From positions 1 through 60,885 of the IMG/VR virus record IMGVR_UViG_3300030419_000057: 60,885 bases of DNA, one strand, 5' to 3'. This document shows positions 9,302 to 17,058 of this stretch, piece by piece (the stretch's first letter is position 1; each line of letters begins with the position of its first letter). The notes beneath the pieces are model-generated. The model was given only the letters and a program-made list of their open reading frames with translations, was not told the DNA's origin and did not search any database. The stretch comes from a virus. Made by a program: the position numbers and the translations under genes.

Positions 9302-10446
9302 TGAGTACAGGTATTAGAAATGCTTTAATGGCTACCCCTATAGGACAGGCAGCTATTAAACAGTATGCTCAAGGTGGGGAAGTTGAGGCTGAACAAATAT
9401 TTGAGATGGCTCAAACAGGAGCTAGTATAGAGGATATCTTAGCTGGTAGGGCTAGATTTTTTACTACACCTCGTTACCGTCATGCTGAAGTTATCTCTGA
9501 TATATCTGACACACTAGGATTAGGTACTCCTATTAAAAAGAAACGAGAAGAAGAACCGTATCAAGATGATGCTGGTGGAAGTGTAGTTAATGAACCAGAA
9601 ACAGATGTGGCAGATGATCCTAACGATCCTGGAGGAGTTCCTGGAGGATTTCAAGGAGTTGGAGGAGAATATGGAGGTGGAGGTGGTACTGACTTTGGAG
9701 GAGGTACTAGAAAAGGAAGCGAGAACTTTGGGCCGACATTGGGGGATAGATTTCAATCTGCTGCAAGGTTTGCTAGTAATTTTTCTCCTATGTTTCAACT
9801 AGTTAAAGGGGTTGGTAATCTTATTTCACCTCCAGAAAGTAGAAGAGGATCATGGGATTTAAATAAAGATGGGTATGGATTAGAGCCAACACCTACTACT
9901 CAAACTCCTTCTACTACTCCAAGCAAAGTTAATGAACCAACAGTACCAACACCACTACAAGCAAGTATTACAAAAGATATAACTAATAAAACTAATAAAG
10001 GTGGAATAAAATCTCTTGTACCTCCAGATAAAGAAACAAAACCTTCTCAACCACAACAACCAATAACCCCATTACAGACCCCTTCCCAAATGTTTGGAGT
10101 TCCTAATACTGAGATAAGTGATGCTTTAAAGCAAGCAATAGATAACCGTTTCCAAAGTCTAAAGGAAACTGTAACTCCTAATTACCTAACTTTTCAAGCA
10201 ACAAAAACTCCAGAAGAGTTATATCAAAGAGGTCCAGTAACAGACTTTCAAACTTATGCAAATGATCCTTTTGAGGCTATGAGAGATATGGGTATAGACT
10301 ATAGTGATCTAGACATAGATGACCCAAGAGCTATTGATGTAGAATCACAGGTAGATACCTTTAGTGAGATGTCAGGAGTAATGGGAGGTGATGAAGCAGG
10401 AAGTATTGGTTCTGATATGGATAGTGATGCAGAGGGTTGGGAATAA
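9301..10446 (+). CDS. Low-complexity virion protein (381 aa)
   Basis: The start overlaps the previous stop (TAATG). The N-terminal 80 residues are ordered-looking and contain AQGGEVEAEQIFEMAQTG, another instance of the GG[EQK][VL] motif shared among virion proteins here. The rest is disordered: a Gly-rich patch around residues 110-140, a Pro/Thr/Gln-rich region around 190-270 and a very acidic C-terminus. The acidic tail and position after the ejection proteins suggest a minor virion component. No enzymatic motif was seen. Confidence 0.6.
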   Translation: MSTGIRNALMATPIGQAAIKQYAQGGEVEAEQIFEMAQTGASIEDILAGRARFFTTPRYRHAEVISDISDTLGLGTPIKKKREEEPYQDDAGGSVVNEPETDVADDPNDPGGVPGGFQGVGGEYGGGGGTDFGGGTRKGSENFGPTLGDRFQSAARFASNFSPMFQLVKGVGNLISPPESRRGSWDLNKDGYGLEPTPTTQTPSTTPSKVNEPTVPTPLQASITKDITNKTNKGGIKSLVPPDKETKPSQPQQPITPLQTPSQMFGVPNTEISDALKQAIDNRFQSLKETVTPNYLTFQATKTPEELYQRGPVTDFQTYANDPFEAMRDMGIDYSDLDIDDPRAIDVESQVDTFSEMSGVMGGDEAGSIGSDMDSDAEGWE

Positions 10447-10471
10447 ATAAACTATAACAAAGGAGAATAAA

Positions 10472-10852
10472 ATGGACTGGCAGTACTTTACTGAAGAAGA
10501 GATGGCCTGTAAGGGTACAGGTGAATGTGAGATGGAACCAGAGTTCATGGATAAGTTAATAGCTATCCGTGAACAAATAGGAAAGCCTATGATTATTACA
10601 TCTGGTTACAGACATCTAGCTCATAACTCCACTATTGGAGGAGCAAAGAACTCACCACATCTCTACGGTAGGGCAGTAGATGTAAAGGTAGCAGGTGGAG
10701 AGGCACTAGAACTAATAGAGGTAGCACTTCACTATGGTATGACAGGGATTGGTGTTAAGCAGAGAGGACCATATGATGCTAGGTTTATCCATATTGATGA
10801 TATGCCTGACTCTGATGACCATCCTAGACCGTGGATATGGAGTTACAAATGA
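10472..10852 (+). CDS. Endolysin, peptidase M15 family
   Basis: This 126-residue protein has the M15 (VanY/D-Ala-D-Ala carboxypeptidase-like) zinc peptidase pattern: TSGYR at 43-47, SPHLYGRAVDV with His63 and Asp70, and FIHID with His107. The H-x6-D and later H form the expected zinc site. It has no signal peptide and would need a holin or other help to reach peptidoglycan. A good AAAGGAGA Shine-Dalgarno precedes the ATG. The stop overlaps the next start (ATGA). It should cleave peptide cross-links in the cell wall at lysis. Confidence 0.88.
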   Translation: MDWQYFTEEEMACKGTGECEMEPEFMDKLIAIREQIGKPMIITSGYRHLAHNSTIGGAKNSPHLYGRAVDVKVAGGEALELIEVALHYGMTGIGVKQRGPYDARFIHIDDMPDSDDHPRPWIWSYK

Positions 10853-11229
10853 GTACAGCAACTAAGCGTGACCCTAAGAAGTGGGCTGCTGCTAAAGCTA
10901 GAGCAAAGGCTAAGATGGGAGGGAAGCATAGTGCAAGAGCTATGCAATTAGCTGTTAAATATTATAAAGATTCTGGAGGAACATACTCAGGTGGGAAAAA
11001 GAAAAGTAATAAACTATCTAAGTGGAGTAAACAAAAGTGGAGAACTAAGTCTGGTAAACCATCTAGTAAGACTGGTGAAAGATATCTTCCAGAAAAAGCT
11101 ATCAAATCTTTATCTTCTAAAGAGTATGCTGCTACTACGGCAGCTAAACGTAAGGGAACAGCAAAAGGTAAACAGTTTGTTAGACAACCTAAGAGTATAG
11201 CTAAAAAAACTAAGAGGTTTAGAACATGA
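10849..11229 (+). CDS. DUF5872-type basic phage protein
   Basis: The start at 10849 is set by the ATGA overlap with the endolysin stop; it gives 126 residues beginning MSTATKRDPKKWAAAK. It is Lys/Ser-rich and strongly basic, with recognisable blocks (KHSARAMQLAVKYYKDSGG and GERYLPEKAIKSLSSKEYA) typical of the DUF5872 family, common in cyanophages and other marine phages. The function is unknown. Its basic composition suggests binding to DNA or packaging with it. The end overlaps the following gene by ATGA. Confidence 0.78.
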   Translation: MSTATKRDPKKWAAAKARAKAKMGGKHSARAMQLAVKYYKDSGGTYSGGKKKSNKLSKWSKQKWRTKSGKPSSKTGERYLPEKAIKSLSSKEYAATTAAKRKGTAKGKQFVRQPKSIAKKTKRFRT

Positions 11230-11513
11230 CAAAACGTAAAGGAACTATGAAGGGTCACACTATAGGAGGAGGGCATAAGCGTCCTACTAAGAAGGGAGCA
11301 GGAATGACTGCTAAAGGAGTGGCTAAATATAGAAGGGATAATCCTGGGAGTAAACTAAAGACTGCTGTAACTGAAAAGAAACCTACTGGTAAACGTGCAT
11401 CTAGACGTAAGAGTTACTGTGCTAGAAGTGCAGGGCAAATGAAAAAGTTTCCTAAAGCTGCACGTAATCCTAATTCAAGACTAAGACAAGCTAGAAAAAG
11501 ATGGAGATGTTAA
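11226..11513 (+). CDS. DUF6321-type basic phage protein
   Basis: This 95-residue, very basic protein contains GMTAKGVAKYRRDNPGSKLK and EKKPTGKRASRRKSYCA followed by NSRLRQARKRW, the pattern of the DUF6321 family found in marine phages beside DUF5872 proteins. The function is unknown; nucleic-acid binding is an inference from charge. It is the last gene of the rightward late operon. Its 3' end overlaps the 3' end of the convergent small-terminase gene by four bases, with no room for a separate terminator. Confidence 0.75.
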   Translation: MTKRKGTMKGHTIGGGHKRPTKKGAGMTAKGVAKYRRDNPGSKLKTAVTEKKPTGKRASRRKSYCARSAGQMKKFPKAARNPNSRLRQARKRWRC

Positions 11514-11920
11514 GTATCCCACTTACAGGTTTTCATTAGCTTTTGCATTTCTTTTTTACCTATAATTTTCATGGCTGATTGAATATCACTTATTATCTTA
11601 TCTACATTAAGAATGTCATCATCACTAGTCTTATTACCCCGTACCCTTGAAAGTATTTCTAAGGCTTTGATGGCACTGTTAGTATGTCCATGTCCTTTAG
11701 CATAGCTGTACTGGTTTTCTAATTCAAAGATAACATCTACATCTGTAGTCATCTCTTGTTCAGCATCGTAAATACGTTGTTGTATTTCCTCATCTTGTAA
11801 AAGTCTATACCCTTGGTTATAAGCAGATTTAGAACTATAACCAGCAGACTTAGCAGCTTCAGTAGCATTACGAGTTAGCACATAATGTTGAACAAATGCT
11901 TCTTGTTTTTCATTTAGCAT
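11510..11920 (-). CDS. terS: Terminase small subunit
   Basis: This 136-residue protein opens with LNEKQEAFVQHYVLTRNATE and AAKSAGYS, the helix-turn-helix signature of the Terminase_2 family that recognises the packaging site on the genome. It then has a long helical oligomerisation region (DEEIQQRIYDAEQEM). It is unusual in position: it is the last gene of the leftward operon, while the large subunit is the second gene of the rightward operon about 24 kb away. Its start overlaps the IscA-like gene by 11 bases, and its stop overlaps the convergent late operon. Confidence 0.85.
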   Translation of the reverse strand: MLNEKQEAFVQHYVLTRNATEAAKSAGYSSKSAYNQGYRLLQDEEIQQRIYDAEQEMTTDVDVIFELENQYSYAKGHGHTNSAIKALEILSRVRGNKTSDDDILNVDKIISDIQSAMKIIGKKEMQKLMKTCKWDT

Positions 11921-12299
11921 TTTGAGTTAAGTCCATACCTGTTGGATCATAAGGACCAGATGTAAAGACTACACCTTTAGGAAAGAAACTTTCTCCACAA
12001 CCACACATGGATTGGACATTAGGATTTTCTACCATGAGCTTCTGTCCAAACAAGTCTTTCTTATAGTCTACTTCCATACCAGCTAGGTACATAACTGACG
12101 TACCATCTATTACAAGTTTACCTACATCCAAGTCTAATTCAAAGTCTGTTACTTTAGTATCTAATTCTTTAAGGGGTTGCCAGTCATAATTAAAACCAGA
12201 GCAGCCCCCTCCCTTTACTGCTAAGAGTATACCCTCAAGTTTATTCTCAGCAATAATAGAGGAGAGATGAAGGTCTGCTGCTTCTGTTATAGTTATCAT
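11910..12299 (-). CDS. A-type Fe-S cluster carrier (IscA/ErpA/HesB family)
   Basis: This 129-residue protein carries the invariant cysteine triad of the family: Cys33 in KGGGCSGF, and Cys99 and Cys101 in SMCGCGESF. It also begins with the usual ITITEAADLHL. Such proteins hold and hand over [Fe-S] or iron to target enzymes. All the key residues are present, so it may be active. It is an auxiliary metabolic gene lodged between the holin and TerS, overlapping both. A target inside the phage set could be the Cx2Cx5C nuclease at 19834, but this is speculation. Confidence 0.88.
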   Translation of the reverse strand: MITITEAADLHLSSIIAENKLEGILLAVKGGGCSGFNYDWQPLKELDTKVTDFELDLDVGKLVIDGTSVMYLAGMEVDYKKDLFGQKLMVENPNVQSMCGCGESFFPKGVVFTSGPYDPTGMDLTQNAK

Positions 12300-12706
12300 C
12301 TACTCTTTCTCATGTTCTCTCTGGCTACACCCTTGAACTTTTCTGCTGACCTAGCAGCACCTAGTCCTAGTAATGATAGAGTAAGGGTCATTAACCCTTC
12401 AGTAGGTATAACAGGAATAACTATGTCTGCACCTGATACAGCTATAGCCCATACGAATACAGGTTGGAATACAAACTGCCATCCTAATCCAAATGCACAT
12501 ATCCACATGATAGCTGGCCTACTTCCACTAACAAAGATAGAAGGATGCTTTGCCTGTTCTATATTAGCCTGTGCTTGAGCAAGGTCAAGGCTAACCATCT
12601 GTTGTTTAAGTTCTGCATTAAGTTTAGTCTTTAAGTCTTTATCTTCTACAAACTTATCTAAAACTTTTCCTGCTACCCCTACAATACTATCTGCTAATCC
12701 TAACAT
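12296..12706 (-). CDS. Holin, GTA/3TM type
   Basis: This 136-residue protein has an amphipathic, charged N-terminal half, then hydrophobic segments at about residues 63-92 and 97-116 and a basic tail (NMRKSR). The RPAIMWICAFGLGWQFVF stretch is characteristic of the three-TM holin family found in gene transfer agents and phages. It forms inner-membrane lesions at the time of lysis. It lies in the leftward operon, away from the M15 endolysin at the end of the rightward operon, although the two are only about 1.4 kb apart. ATG-stop overlaps tie it to both neighbours. Confidence 0.82.
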   Translation of the reverse strand: MLGLADSIVGVAGKVLDKFVEDKDLKTKLNAELKQQMVSLDLAQAQANIEQAKHPSIFVSGSRPAIMWICAFGLGWQFVFQPVFVWAIAVSGADIVIPVIPTEGLMTLTLSLLGLGAARSAEKFKGVARENMRKSR

Positions 12707-14982
12707 GGTAGAAACTCCTTATAATGTTTAGTCTTACTCATACGTGAATTATTCCACAAAGTTTTTACAAGTGTGTTCTCTCCATGAACAGTGATCTCCA
12801 TATCTACATCATCACGTTCAAAGAGTTTTTCACAGTCCTGTGCCATAGCAAGTAACTCACCTGTAGTCCAGAACTTATGATCATCTACGGTCACATTCAT
12901 ATACTTAGGTCTGCCATCTCTCTCTTTCTTTTTCTTCTCTTTGTCTGATGGCTCTGGTATAATACAGTCATAACCAAACAAGTCAAAGGTTCTAAATCCT
13001 AGTATATGCATCATCCCTATAGCTCTCATAGCTGCACACGTTCCTCCTGTAATGAAGGTAGTATCAGGTGGTATATCAAACTCTTCAGAAACTTGTATTG
13101 TATTATCTCTTACAGGTCTATTCTTATCTGTAGATGCACGTAAAGTTTCTGAAAAGGCGTGCCATCCCCACAGATTAGCTCCCTGTTTTTTGAGCAGCCT
13201 TGTTACTGAGGGGTTAGTCATAGATGCTAAAAAGAATATAGTATTCTTATCTACCTTATTAAACAAACTCTTACGAATAATTCCATGCGTAGACTTACCG
13301 CTTAGTGGTCTTGGGTCTAGTATAACACATCCCCACGGTTGTATGCCATGTTTTAAAAGATGGGGGTATGAATGTTTAACACAGACTACACGAGTATTAT
13401 CTTTACGGCTTAGTTCTTTTACATGGCTCCAGTCTGTACTGGCTCCTCCTGATACGATAATTACTCTATCCGAATGTGCTCTACCCTTTTCTAACCAATT
13501 GTCCATAAGTTTAATATTCTTTTTAATATTACTTACAAGGTTCTGATCAGGTACACAGTCTTTAGGAGTGACATGAATAGGAACTTGCATAACCTTATTA
13601 GTTAAGTCTGGAATATCAGGATCATTAAGTATTACTGCGAGGTGAGTAAACCCTCCCTCACGTACCCCATCACTGGATGGTAGTACATACTTACGATTGG
13701 TTGTCTGTTCAATAATTCTATTTACTTCTTGGAACTCTGGTTCTACACAGTTACCATCCTTATCAGCCGTAAAGAAATCATCAAAGACCAATACAGGAAT
13801 ATGTTTAAGTTTACCATAATCATTCTGAACTGTAGCTGTACTATGTCCACCGTCAATGTAAGCTAGGTCTGCATTTATATCATTCTCTAATGTTTGGTTA
13901 GTATCTCCTTTTATTAATTCAAAAGTAAAAGTTTTATTCCTTTCTTTCATCTTAGCTTTGAACTCATTAAGATGTTTAGTAATATCTTTTACTGATACAA
14001 TCTTTTTAGCGTTAAGTTCTTTAGCACTAAGTTCTTCATTACCATCTTCAAATAGATCATGTCCTATATAATGAAAGTCATCTCTATTTTCAAAGGAAGC
14101 AAGAGCCATTTCAATAGCACGTTGTCCTATCCATGTACCTGTTTCTACTACCCTAGCTGGCTGGTACTGACGTATAATGTCTGCTAATTGTTTATACCGT
14201 TGTGCTGGAGGAATAGGTTTACCTTGTACTTTTTCTTTACGATCTCCTTTAAGATGTTCCATAAATTCACTTAGAGGAAAGGACTCAAAGGCTTGCTTAC
14301 CTTTTACAAGGTCTGTTATATCTAAGTGACCAGTGAAGTCTTGTACTCTCATACCATGAGCACGATAGATAGTTAGTAGTCTTTCAAAGACAAACCCATC
14401 ATGCCACTCACGATAGTTGACTACCTCACCAGAGTTGTAGGCTCCACGTAAATCACCTAGTAAATCTAAGGCTCCACGATATTTAAGATTAAATGCCATG
14501 AAGGATGTTTCACTGTAGTCAAAATGTTTTCTTCCTAAGAAAGCTAACTCTGCTTTAGGATTAAGAAATTTATCTAAGTCTTTGGAAGTAAAGTCTTTCT
14601 TAGTAAACGTATCTGCATCTAACCAGATACACCAGCCTGGATCACGGCTGTCATCAGCTAATTCAAATGCAAATTCTGTTAAAGCAAAAACTTTATGACA
14701 AAACTTTATAGCATCTAGTCTAAAGTTATACTGTAATTGTCCACCTTCTGTACCATTATGTTTTTTAAATGTTTCTCTAAAGGCAGTCATCTCTGTAAGA
14801 AGATTAAGATTACGATATTCTATATGAGGAGGACGAGGAACATCATGCTTATCTATATCAAAGTCATGGTAGTATACAGTCAACTTGAGTGGCTCTTTCC
14901 AGTGTCGTGCAGCAGTCTCAAGCATCTTCATACCATAAAGTTTTAGACCCTCTTCATTCATAGAGGTTATAAAGTTATACAT
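12700..14982 (-). CDS. Three-domain glycosyltransferase / methyltransferase / MptE-like protein
   Basis: This 760-residue protein appears to be a natural fusion. Residues 1 to about 240 look like a GT-A glycosyltransferase, with WCIWLDADTF placing a DxD at 122-124. Residues about 260-470 look like a class I SAM-dependent methyltransferase (VVETGTWIGQ at 278-287, then ADLAYIDGGHS and VLVFDDFF). The C-terminal 260 residues (starting near VIIVSGGAS) resemble DUF115/MptE-like domains seen with flagellin- or surface-glycan modification. It overlaps the GT8 gene by 8 bases. Probable role: modification of cell-surface or virion glycans; the substrate is unknown. Confidence 0.75.
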   Translation of the reverse strand: MYNFITSMNEEGLKLYGMKMLETAARHWKEPLKLTVYYHDFDIDKHDVPRPPHIEYRNLNLLTEMTAFRETFKKHNGTEGGQLQYNFRLDAIKFCHKVFALTEFAFELADDSRDPGWCIWLDADTFTKKDFTSKDLDKFLNPKAELAFLGRKHFDYSETSFMAFNLKYRGALDLLGDLRGAYNSGEVVNYREWHDGFVFERLLTIYRAHGMRVQDFTGHLDITDLVKGKQAFESFPLSEFMEHLKGDRKEKVQGKPIPPAQRYKQLADIIRQYQPARVVETGTWIGQRAIEMALASFENRDDFHYIGHDLFEDGNEELSAKELNAKKIVSVKDITKHLNEFKAKMKERNKTFTFELIKGDTNQTLENDINADLAYIDGGHSTATVQNDYGKLKHIPVLVFDDFFTADKDGNCVEPEFQEVNRIIEQTTNRKYVLPSSDGVREGGFTHLAVILNDPDIPDLTNKVMQVPIHVTPKDCVPDQNLVSNIKKNIKLMDNWLEKGRAHSDRVIIVSGGASTDWSHVKELSRKDNTRVVCVKHSYPHLLKHGIQPWGCVILDPRPLSGKSTHGIIRKSLFNKVDKNTIFFLASMTNPSVTRLLKKQGANLWGWHAFSETLRASTDKNRPVRDNTIQVSEEFDIPPDTTFITGGTCAAMRAIGMMHILGFRTFDLFGYDCIIPEPSDKEKKKKERDGRPKYMNVTVDDHKFWTTGELLAMAQDCEKLFERDDVDMEITVHGENTLVKTLWNNSRMSKTKHYKEFLPC

Positions 14983-15769
14983 TAGATAGTCCTTCTTCCA
15001 TTGTAATCTTATCTTTCATATCATTCCACTCTGTAGCGTACTTAGTATCTACCTCACGAGAGGCTGACCAAGTATCAAACCAAGGTCCACCTGTAGTAAA
15101 GTGTACATTTTTAGGTTCTATAGTTTCAGAGGAGTGATGGTCTAACCAATTCCATTCCTCTTCAATTTTTCCAATAGGATATTGTGTCATTCTTCCATGC
15201 GCCCAACCATCTAACCACTTAAAGTTATGTAGCCAGCGACCAGACTTGGTATTAACATCATCTACAGTCAAGTTAAGATTAGCTTTATGTCCACAATTCC
15301 AAAGCATAAAACTTGACCAGTTTTTCATGGAGTAAGTCTCTTGTATTTGGTTATCCATTTTAGTTTCATTGTTAGGTTGATACTTATGCCACACACAAGA
15401 GACTGCATGAACATCATCAGAGTATCTATGAAATACTTCCATGATGTCTGACCTTACCATCATATCACAATCCATAAAGATTGCGTAACCATCGTACTGA
15501 TTAAGGTGAGGAATTAAGAACCTAGTAAAGCTGAAGTCAGTAGAAAAAGGTTTACCATCAGAGAGATCAATCTTTTGTTTTTTATTATCAGGACTGATAG
15601 ACCATGCTCTACGATATAATCCAGCAGCCCTTAATGCATCTTGATCTAGTTTTATAATGTTTAAGTCTTTAACTGAGGATGTTAATTGAATAGACTTAAC
15701 TAGAGTTTCAAAAGCTAGATGTTCTCTAGCATCATAGCCAATATAAATTGTTGGTTGTCTCTGATACAT
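14975..15769 (-). CDS. GT8-like glycosyltransferase
   Basis: This 264-residue protein begins with TIYIGYDAREHLAFETL, typical of nucleotide-sugar glycosyltransferases, and has IFMDCDMMVRSDI with the metal-binding DxD at residues 100-102. Length and motif spacing fit a single GT-A domain of the GT8 or related type. It is immediately upstream of, and overlaps, the three-domain glycosyltransferase/methyltransferase, so the two probably act on the same glycan. The donor sugar and acceptor cannot be told from sequence. It is served by the promoter at 16106-16134 together with the small gene ahead of it. Confidence 0.83.
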   Translation of the reverse strand: MYQRQPTIYIGYDAREHLAFETLVKSIQLTSSVKDLNIIKLDQDALRAAGLYRRAWSISPDNKKQKIDLSDGKPFSTDFSFTRFLIPHLNQYDGYAIFMDCDMMVRSDIMEVFHRYSDDVHAVSCVWHKYQPNNETKMDNQIQETYSMKNWSSFMLWNCGHKANLNLTVDDVNTKSGRWLHNFKWLDGWAHGRMTQYPIGKIEEEWNWLDHHSSETIEPKNVHFTTGGPWFDTWSASREVDTKYATEWNDMKDKITMEEGLSNV

Positions 15770-15787
15770 AAACCTTTTCTATGCCTC

Positions 15788-16033
15788 CTATTCTTTATGT
15801 TCAAGTTGTGGTAGTGAATCTTCAACAGACTTACGATAAGTCTGGAGTTCTTCTATTCTATCATCAATAGATTTAAGAGTTTGTTTTTGTTTTTTCTGTT
15901 CCAACTCTTTCATTCTTTCTTCTGATACTACATAAACAGTAGGCTGTATATACCTACCTGAAAGTCCACGCCTCATACCAAATACATCATCAAACATAGC
16001 GTGAATAAAATCACCATAAAAATTACTATACAT
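15788..16033 (-). CDS. Small coiled-coil hypothetical protein
   Basis: This is an 81-residue protein. The N-terminal 35 residues are aromatic-rich; the C-terminal half is a charged helix (EERMKELEQKKQKQTLKSI) with heptad-like spacing. It is preceded by a clear AAAGGAG Shine-Dalgarno and is the first gene after the sigma-70 promoter at 16106-16134. It leads the glycosyltransferase unit. No family was recognised. Confidence 0.65.
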   Translation of the reverse strand: MYSNFYGDFIHAMFDDVFGMRRGLSGRYIQPTVYVVSEERMKELEQKKQKQTLKSIDDRIEELQTYRKSVEDSLPQLEHKE

Positions 16034-16105
16034 ATCTATCTCCTTTTTGTTTAAGCAAGAAGGGAAACTATCCTACCATAGCAATAATTCCCCATGATAC
16101 TATAT

Positions 16106-16134
16106 ATTGTATCAAATTATCTTACTCTTGTCAA
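16106..16134 (-). promoter_or_regulatory. Sigma-70 promoter for the glycosyltransferase unit
   Basis: Read on the - strand there is a perfect TTGACA (16134-16129), a 17-base spacer and TACAAT (16111-16106). The -10 region lies in a small inverted repeat (GATAC...GTATC). The start would fall about 60 bases upstream of the gene at 16033, in an otherwise empty gap. Confidence 0.75.
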
Positions 16135-16140
16135 GCATTT

Positions 16141-16218
16141 TTATAGTAGTTTAATCATATGAAAAACTAGAGGAGCAACTTGTATCACAACACCAGCTAT
16201 AAATAATCCTGTCAACAT
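16141..16218 (-). CDS. 25-residue single-TM micropeptide
   Basis: An ATG at 16218 directly abuts the TAA of the upstream membrane-protein gene and follows a perfect AAGGAGGT Shine-Dalgarno. The 25-residue product (MLTGLFIAGVVIQVAPLVFH..., ending MIKLL) is almost entirely hydrophobic and would form one membrane helix. The strong ribosome binding site and tight packing make this a credible small gene although it is very short. It sits among other membrane proteins (DUF2061-like and Na/Pi cotransporter-like) and could be an accessory subunit or modulator. Confidence 0.6.
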   Translation of the reverse strand: MLTGLFIAGVVIQVAPLVFHMIKLL

Positions 16219-16434
16219 TTAAACCTCCTTATATTTTTTATATGCACTATGTAAGATATAAAACCATATGCCATTTACAGTAGGTTCTACTAAAGCTACT
16301 GCTCCAGCTTCCCATAAACTAGCACCAGTTAGAATACTAACAACCATCATAGCTATACAAATATGACCTGTTGTATAAATTATAGTTAATCCTAAACTAC
16401 TTCCTCCTAATATTTTAGTAATAAGTTTTTTCAT
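16219..16434 (-). CDS. DUF2061-like small membrane protein
   Basis: This is a 71-residue protein with two predicted membrane helices (about residues 13-36 and 41-63). The segment LTGASLWEAGAVALVEPTVN followed by YILHSAYKKYK resembles the DUF2061 family of small inner-membrane proteins of unknown function. It lies between the Na/Pi-cotransporter-like gene and a 25-residue membrane peptide, forming a compact membrane-protein cassette. Confidence 0.65.
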   Translation of the reverse strand: MKKLITKILGGSSLGLTIIYTTGHICIAMMVVSILTGASLWEAGAVALVEPTVNGIWFYILHSAYKKYKEV

Positions 16435-16441
16435 GGTAGCT

Positions 16442-16900
16442 TTAAAATCTCCCTATAAAACGTGCGATATGATTAACCCACGGCAGTAGCATTAATGCCA
16501 TTAATAGATTAGCTCCTGTATGAGCCATAGCTATTCTTAGTGTATCTCCTTTAGGGAACCCATCAGATACAAGTAATCCTGCCAACCAGATAGTACCTGT
16601 AGTCCCTATATTAGCTCCTAGAACAGCAGCTATAGCACTTGGTAAGGGTAAGAACCCACTAGCTACTAAGGCTATGATAGCTGTAGTACTTAAAGAACTG
16701 GATTGCCATGCTAACGTACACACAATTCCACCTAAGAACATCCAGTATGGATTATGAATAAACCACTCTAGATGTTCCACATTTCCTAGAGACTTCATAC
16801 CTCCAGCAAACATCTTTAAACCAAAGTAAAATACAACCAGACCTATACTTATCTGGACTAAAGGTATATCCCAATATTTAATCACTAATGTCTCCTCCAT
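16442..16900 (-). CDS. Half-size Na+/phosphate cotransporter (Na_Pi_cotrans family)
   Basis: This 152-residue membrane protein carries the family hallmarks: WQSSSLSTTAIIALVASG (QSSS at 66-69) followed by VLGANIGTTGT (GANIGTT at 95-101), with 4-5 hydrophobic segments. Full-length NptA/NPT2 transporters contain two inverted repeats, each with a QSSS motif; here only one repeat is present, so a homodimer or a partner would be needed. It overlaps the coiled-coil gene upstream. Expected role: phosphate uptake during infection in P-limited cells. Activity is inferred, not shown. Confidence 0.82.
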   Translation of the reverse strand: MEETLVIKYWDIPLVQISIGLVVFYFGLKMFAGGMKSLGNVEHLEWFIHNPYWMFLGGIVCTLAWQSSSLSTTAIIALVASGFLPLPSAIAAVLGANIGTTGTIWLAGLLVSDGFPKGDTLRIAMAHTGANLLMALMLLPWVNHIARFIGRF

Positions 16901-17058
16901 GAGTTTTTAAATTTTAATTCATCAAGTATCTCTTCCAAGACTTGAGCAGCCGTATTGAACCTACCTCCATCGTGATCCATACTTTCATACTTCTCTTTTA
17001 AAAACTTTATCTCTGTTTCTAATGCTTCTATTCTATCATCAAGGTTATGATACACCAT
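16885..17058 (-). CDS. Small coiled-coil protein downstream of RNR
   Basis: The start at 17058 (MVYHNLDDRIEALETEIKFL) is preferred because it overlaps the RNR stop as TAATG, which gives 57 residues. The first 30 residues form a clear coiled-coil. The end overlaps the start of the Na/Pi cotransporter gene by 16 bases, implying translational coupling. No family was recognised. Confidence 0.6.
   Translation of the reverse strand: MVYHNLDDRIEALETEIKFLKEKYESMDHDGGRFNTAAQVLEEILDELKFKNSWRRH

Noticed and set aside
13052-13546. 164-codon + strand frame opposite the three-domain protein
   Set aside because: Antisense shadow of a well-supported 760-residue gene; no start signals.
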